Origin: Micromussa lordhowensis | Taxonomy: Eukaryota; Cnidaria; Anthozoa; Scleractinia; Lobophylliidae | Direction of reading: 5' to 3' | Assembly: GCA_964020085.1 (NCBI GenBank) | Contig: OZ026600.1 | Span: 34,457,705 to 34,521,704 of the forward strand | Length of the DNA stretch: 64,000 nucleotides | The notes under the pieces: generated by a model | What the model saw: the letters and a program-made list of their open reading frames with translations, nothing else | Told to the model about the DNA's origin: nothing | Database searches by the model: none | Shown here: positions 63,901 through 64,000 of the stretch, one piece after another | How positions within the stretch are numbered: position 1 is the stretch's first letter | Layout: each line of letters opens with the position of its first letter | Position numbers and translations under genes: made by a program

Positions 63901-63910
63901 CGTCACACAA
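54928..63910 (-). CDS. MyTH4-FERM protein, PLEKHH-like, C-terminal exons (5' end outside window)
   Basis: Minus-strand exons in order: 63813-63910, 63609-63672, 62714-62791, 62507-62616, 62099-62228, 61642-61755, 56002-56154, 54928-55104. They sum to 924 nt (307 aa plus stop) and all phases agree. The sequence reads through a FERM domain: F1 end (CDVISKWEQA, KLSYKNRLYFKSL), F2 (VVKGRFPVSKEMALEFAALM, ECVDKYLENARRWPFFGCRL), and F3 (PVWLAVEEDSINILE, YKHVVTFGGWKDDFMLVV, KILEITLLMASYINAI). The KILEITLLxASYIN ending points to PLEKHH1/2 rather than a myosin, but the tail after it (58 aa to the stop, including GVDVKVWDLESAEWP) is unfamiliar. These proteins link the membrane to cytoskeleton. The 5.5-kb intron 6 holds most of the nested elements described below. 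Confidence 0.85.
56953..57073. repeat. 41-42-bp minisatellite, three units
   Basis: Units begin AGCCTCGCTTTCAGCGGACC at 56953, 56995 and 57036 and contain CACAATGCTTTGCGCTGTG variants. It lies just before the transposase-like frame. Confidence 0.85.
57119..57728 (+). pseudogene. Transposase-type zinc-finger reading frame, 5' incomplete
   Basis: An open frame of about 200 codons with no usable ATG near its start. It runs from an upstream TAA to the TAA at 57726. It contains LALDWAEELAESDKGSYFD, then CRFCQESVEL and NGLGSIWMFQCQNESC. The C-x2-C plus GLGS-W-x-C-x4-C pattern resembles the zinc-binding head of MULE-type transposases of cnidarians. It stops soon after, where a catalytic domain should follow, so it is either a 3'-truncated transposon gene or one exon of a domesticated gene. 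It is antisense in an intron of the PLEKHH-like gene. Family call from memory, low certainty. Confidence 0.4.
58895..59641. mobile_element. Small foldback-type element with AATCGAACTC subrepeats
   Basis: Ends CCCGGCGCAGTAAATCGAAC and its inverse (GTTCGATTTACTACGCCGGG), flanked by CACTAT on both sides (58889-58894 and 59642-59647). The subterminal regions are runs of the 10-bp unit AATCGAACTC, in opposite orientation on the two sides. The centre carries a short ORF (59157-59348). Architecture resembles the large foldback element at 5701, but the sequence and target duplication are different. Confidence 0.8.
59157..59348 (+). CDS. HIRAN-like small ORF inside the foldback element, 63 aa
   Basis: Starts ATG in good context (GAAATGG) and reads FKCIVKGYQECRFDVKDGEV to GQLGHLQRELVAK before a TAG stop. 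The layout (V-x-G-Y, G-x-x-F/L, a central N-x-x-G and a terminal G-x-L/V-G-H-L) looks like a HIRAN domain, a small beta-barrel that binds DNA ends in SWI/SNF-type helicases. The protein is shorter than usual HIRAN units, and no helicase or transposase adjoins it. It is the only non-repeat content of the element. Assignment is tentative. Confidence 0.45.
   Translation: MASDALWIVSFKCIVKGYQECRFDVKDGEVFRVLKKIGEKGRAFRIANERGQLGHLQRELVAK
60267..60733. mobile_element. CAGGGGCACCC-type MITE
   Basis: CAGGGGCACCCAACGAG and CTCGTTGGGTGCCCCTG are inverted ends flanked by ATTTTT on both sides. The interior has repeated GCTAGCTGAACG/CCGAAAATGCTAGG-like motifs and no ORF. CAGGGG ends recall hAT elements, but their duplication is normally 8 bp. 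Confidence 0.75.
61950..62083. mobile_element. MITE, TTATTATATGGC-type
   Basis: TTATTATATGGCTTTTGG on the left and GCTAGCCATATAATAA on the right are inverted. Inner blocks CATCTTGCCCGCCGCTCG and CATCTTGCCCGCTCGCGG are direct repeats. It lies 15 bp from the F2 exon of the PLEKHH-like gene. Confidence 0.7.
62821..62959. mobile_element. Hairpin MITE in PLEKHH-like intron
   Basis: ATTACACG, GAATTTTATGTTC and GAACAATATCTCAC pair with GTGAGATATTGTTC, GAACATAAAATTC and CGTGTAAT, closing on an AGTGAGCGAAACGAAC centre. It is adjacent to another TTATTATATGGAG pair (about 62968 and 63150), so elements may be nested. Confidence 0.75.
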
Positions 63911-64000
63911 CTGTAAAAAGATCCAACAAAAGCACGCAATTTAAATCACACTTCGTGGATACTTGCGTAGTGTAGGAAGAAAGCTAATTCTTAATGTACC

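Overview
The window is a eukaryotic nuclear locus: AT-rich, intron-rich, and packed with short inverted-repeat transposons. The gene content (WDR27, MED29, SERTA and MyTH4-FERM genes), the tRNA-derived SINEs, the Penelope-like retroelement and the Kolobok transposon all fit a cnidarian, most likely a scleractinian coral. The taxon is inferred from the repeat style and was not checked by any search.

Layout. 1-5,633: MED29 (minus strand, 3' end outside the window), whose introns hold MITEs, a retrotransposon tail and a Penelope-like element. 5,701-10,661: a 4.96-kb foldback element made of two inverted arrays of a 10-bp repeat, flanked by a CAAGATTTG target duplication. It lies inside the 73-bp interval that separates the start codons of MED29 and WDR27. 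10,677-31,590: WDR27 (plus strand, 23 coding exons, 911 aa, open throughout, one GC-AG intron), with introns full of MITEs and SINEs. 33,699-34,538: a SERTA-domain gene (plus). 40,230-48,118: a complete Kolobok-type DNA transposon with TTAA duplications, about 200-bp terminal inverted repeats, an 11-exon THAP transposase (869 aa, open) and a convergent 3-exon gene for a P2X7-C-terminus-like cysteine protein. 49,170-50,142: a second SERTA-domain gene (minus). 54,928-63,910: the C-terminal exons of a PLEKHH-like MyTH4-FERM gene (minus). One of its introns carries a transposase-like zinc-finger reading frame and a second, small foldback-type element with 10-bp subrepeats and a HIRAN-like ORF.

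How the parts relate. MED29 and WDR27 form a head-to-head pair that probably shared one compact promoter, now split by the foldback element. The two SERTA genes are convergent and flank the Kolobok element. Exon boundaries were read by eye from splice sites, phase and remembered protein families. Every multi-exon model given here closes in frame, but none has been tested against transcripts.
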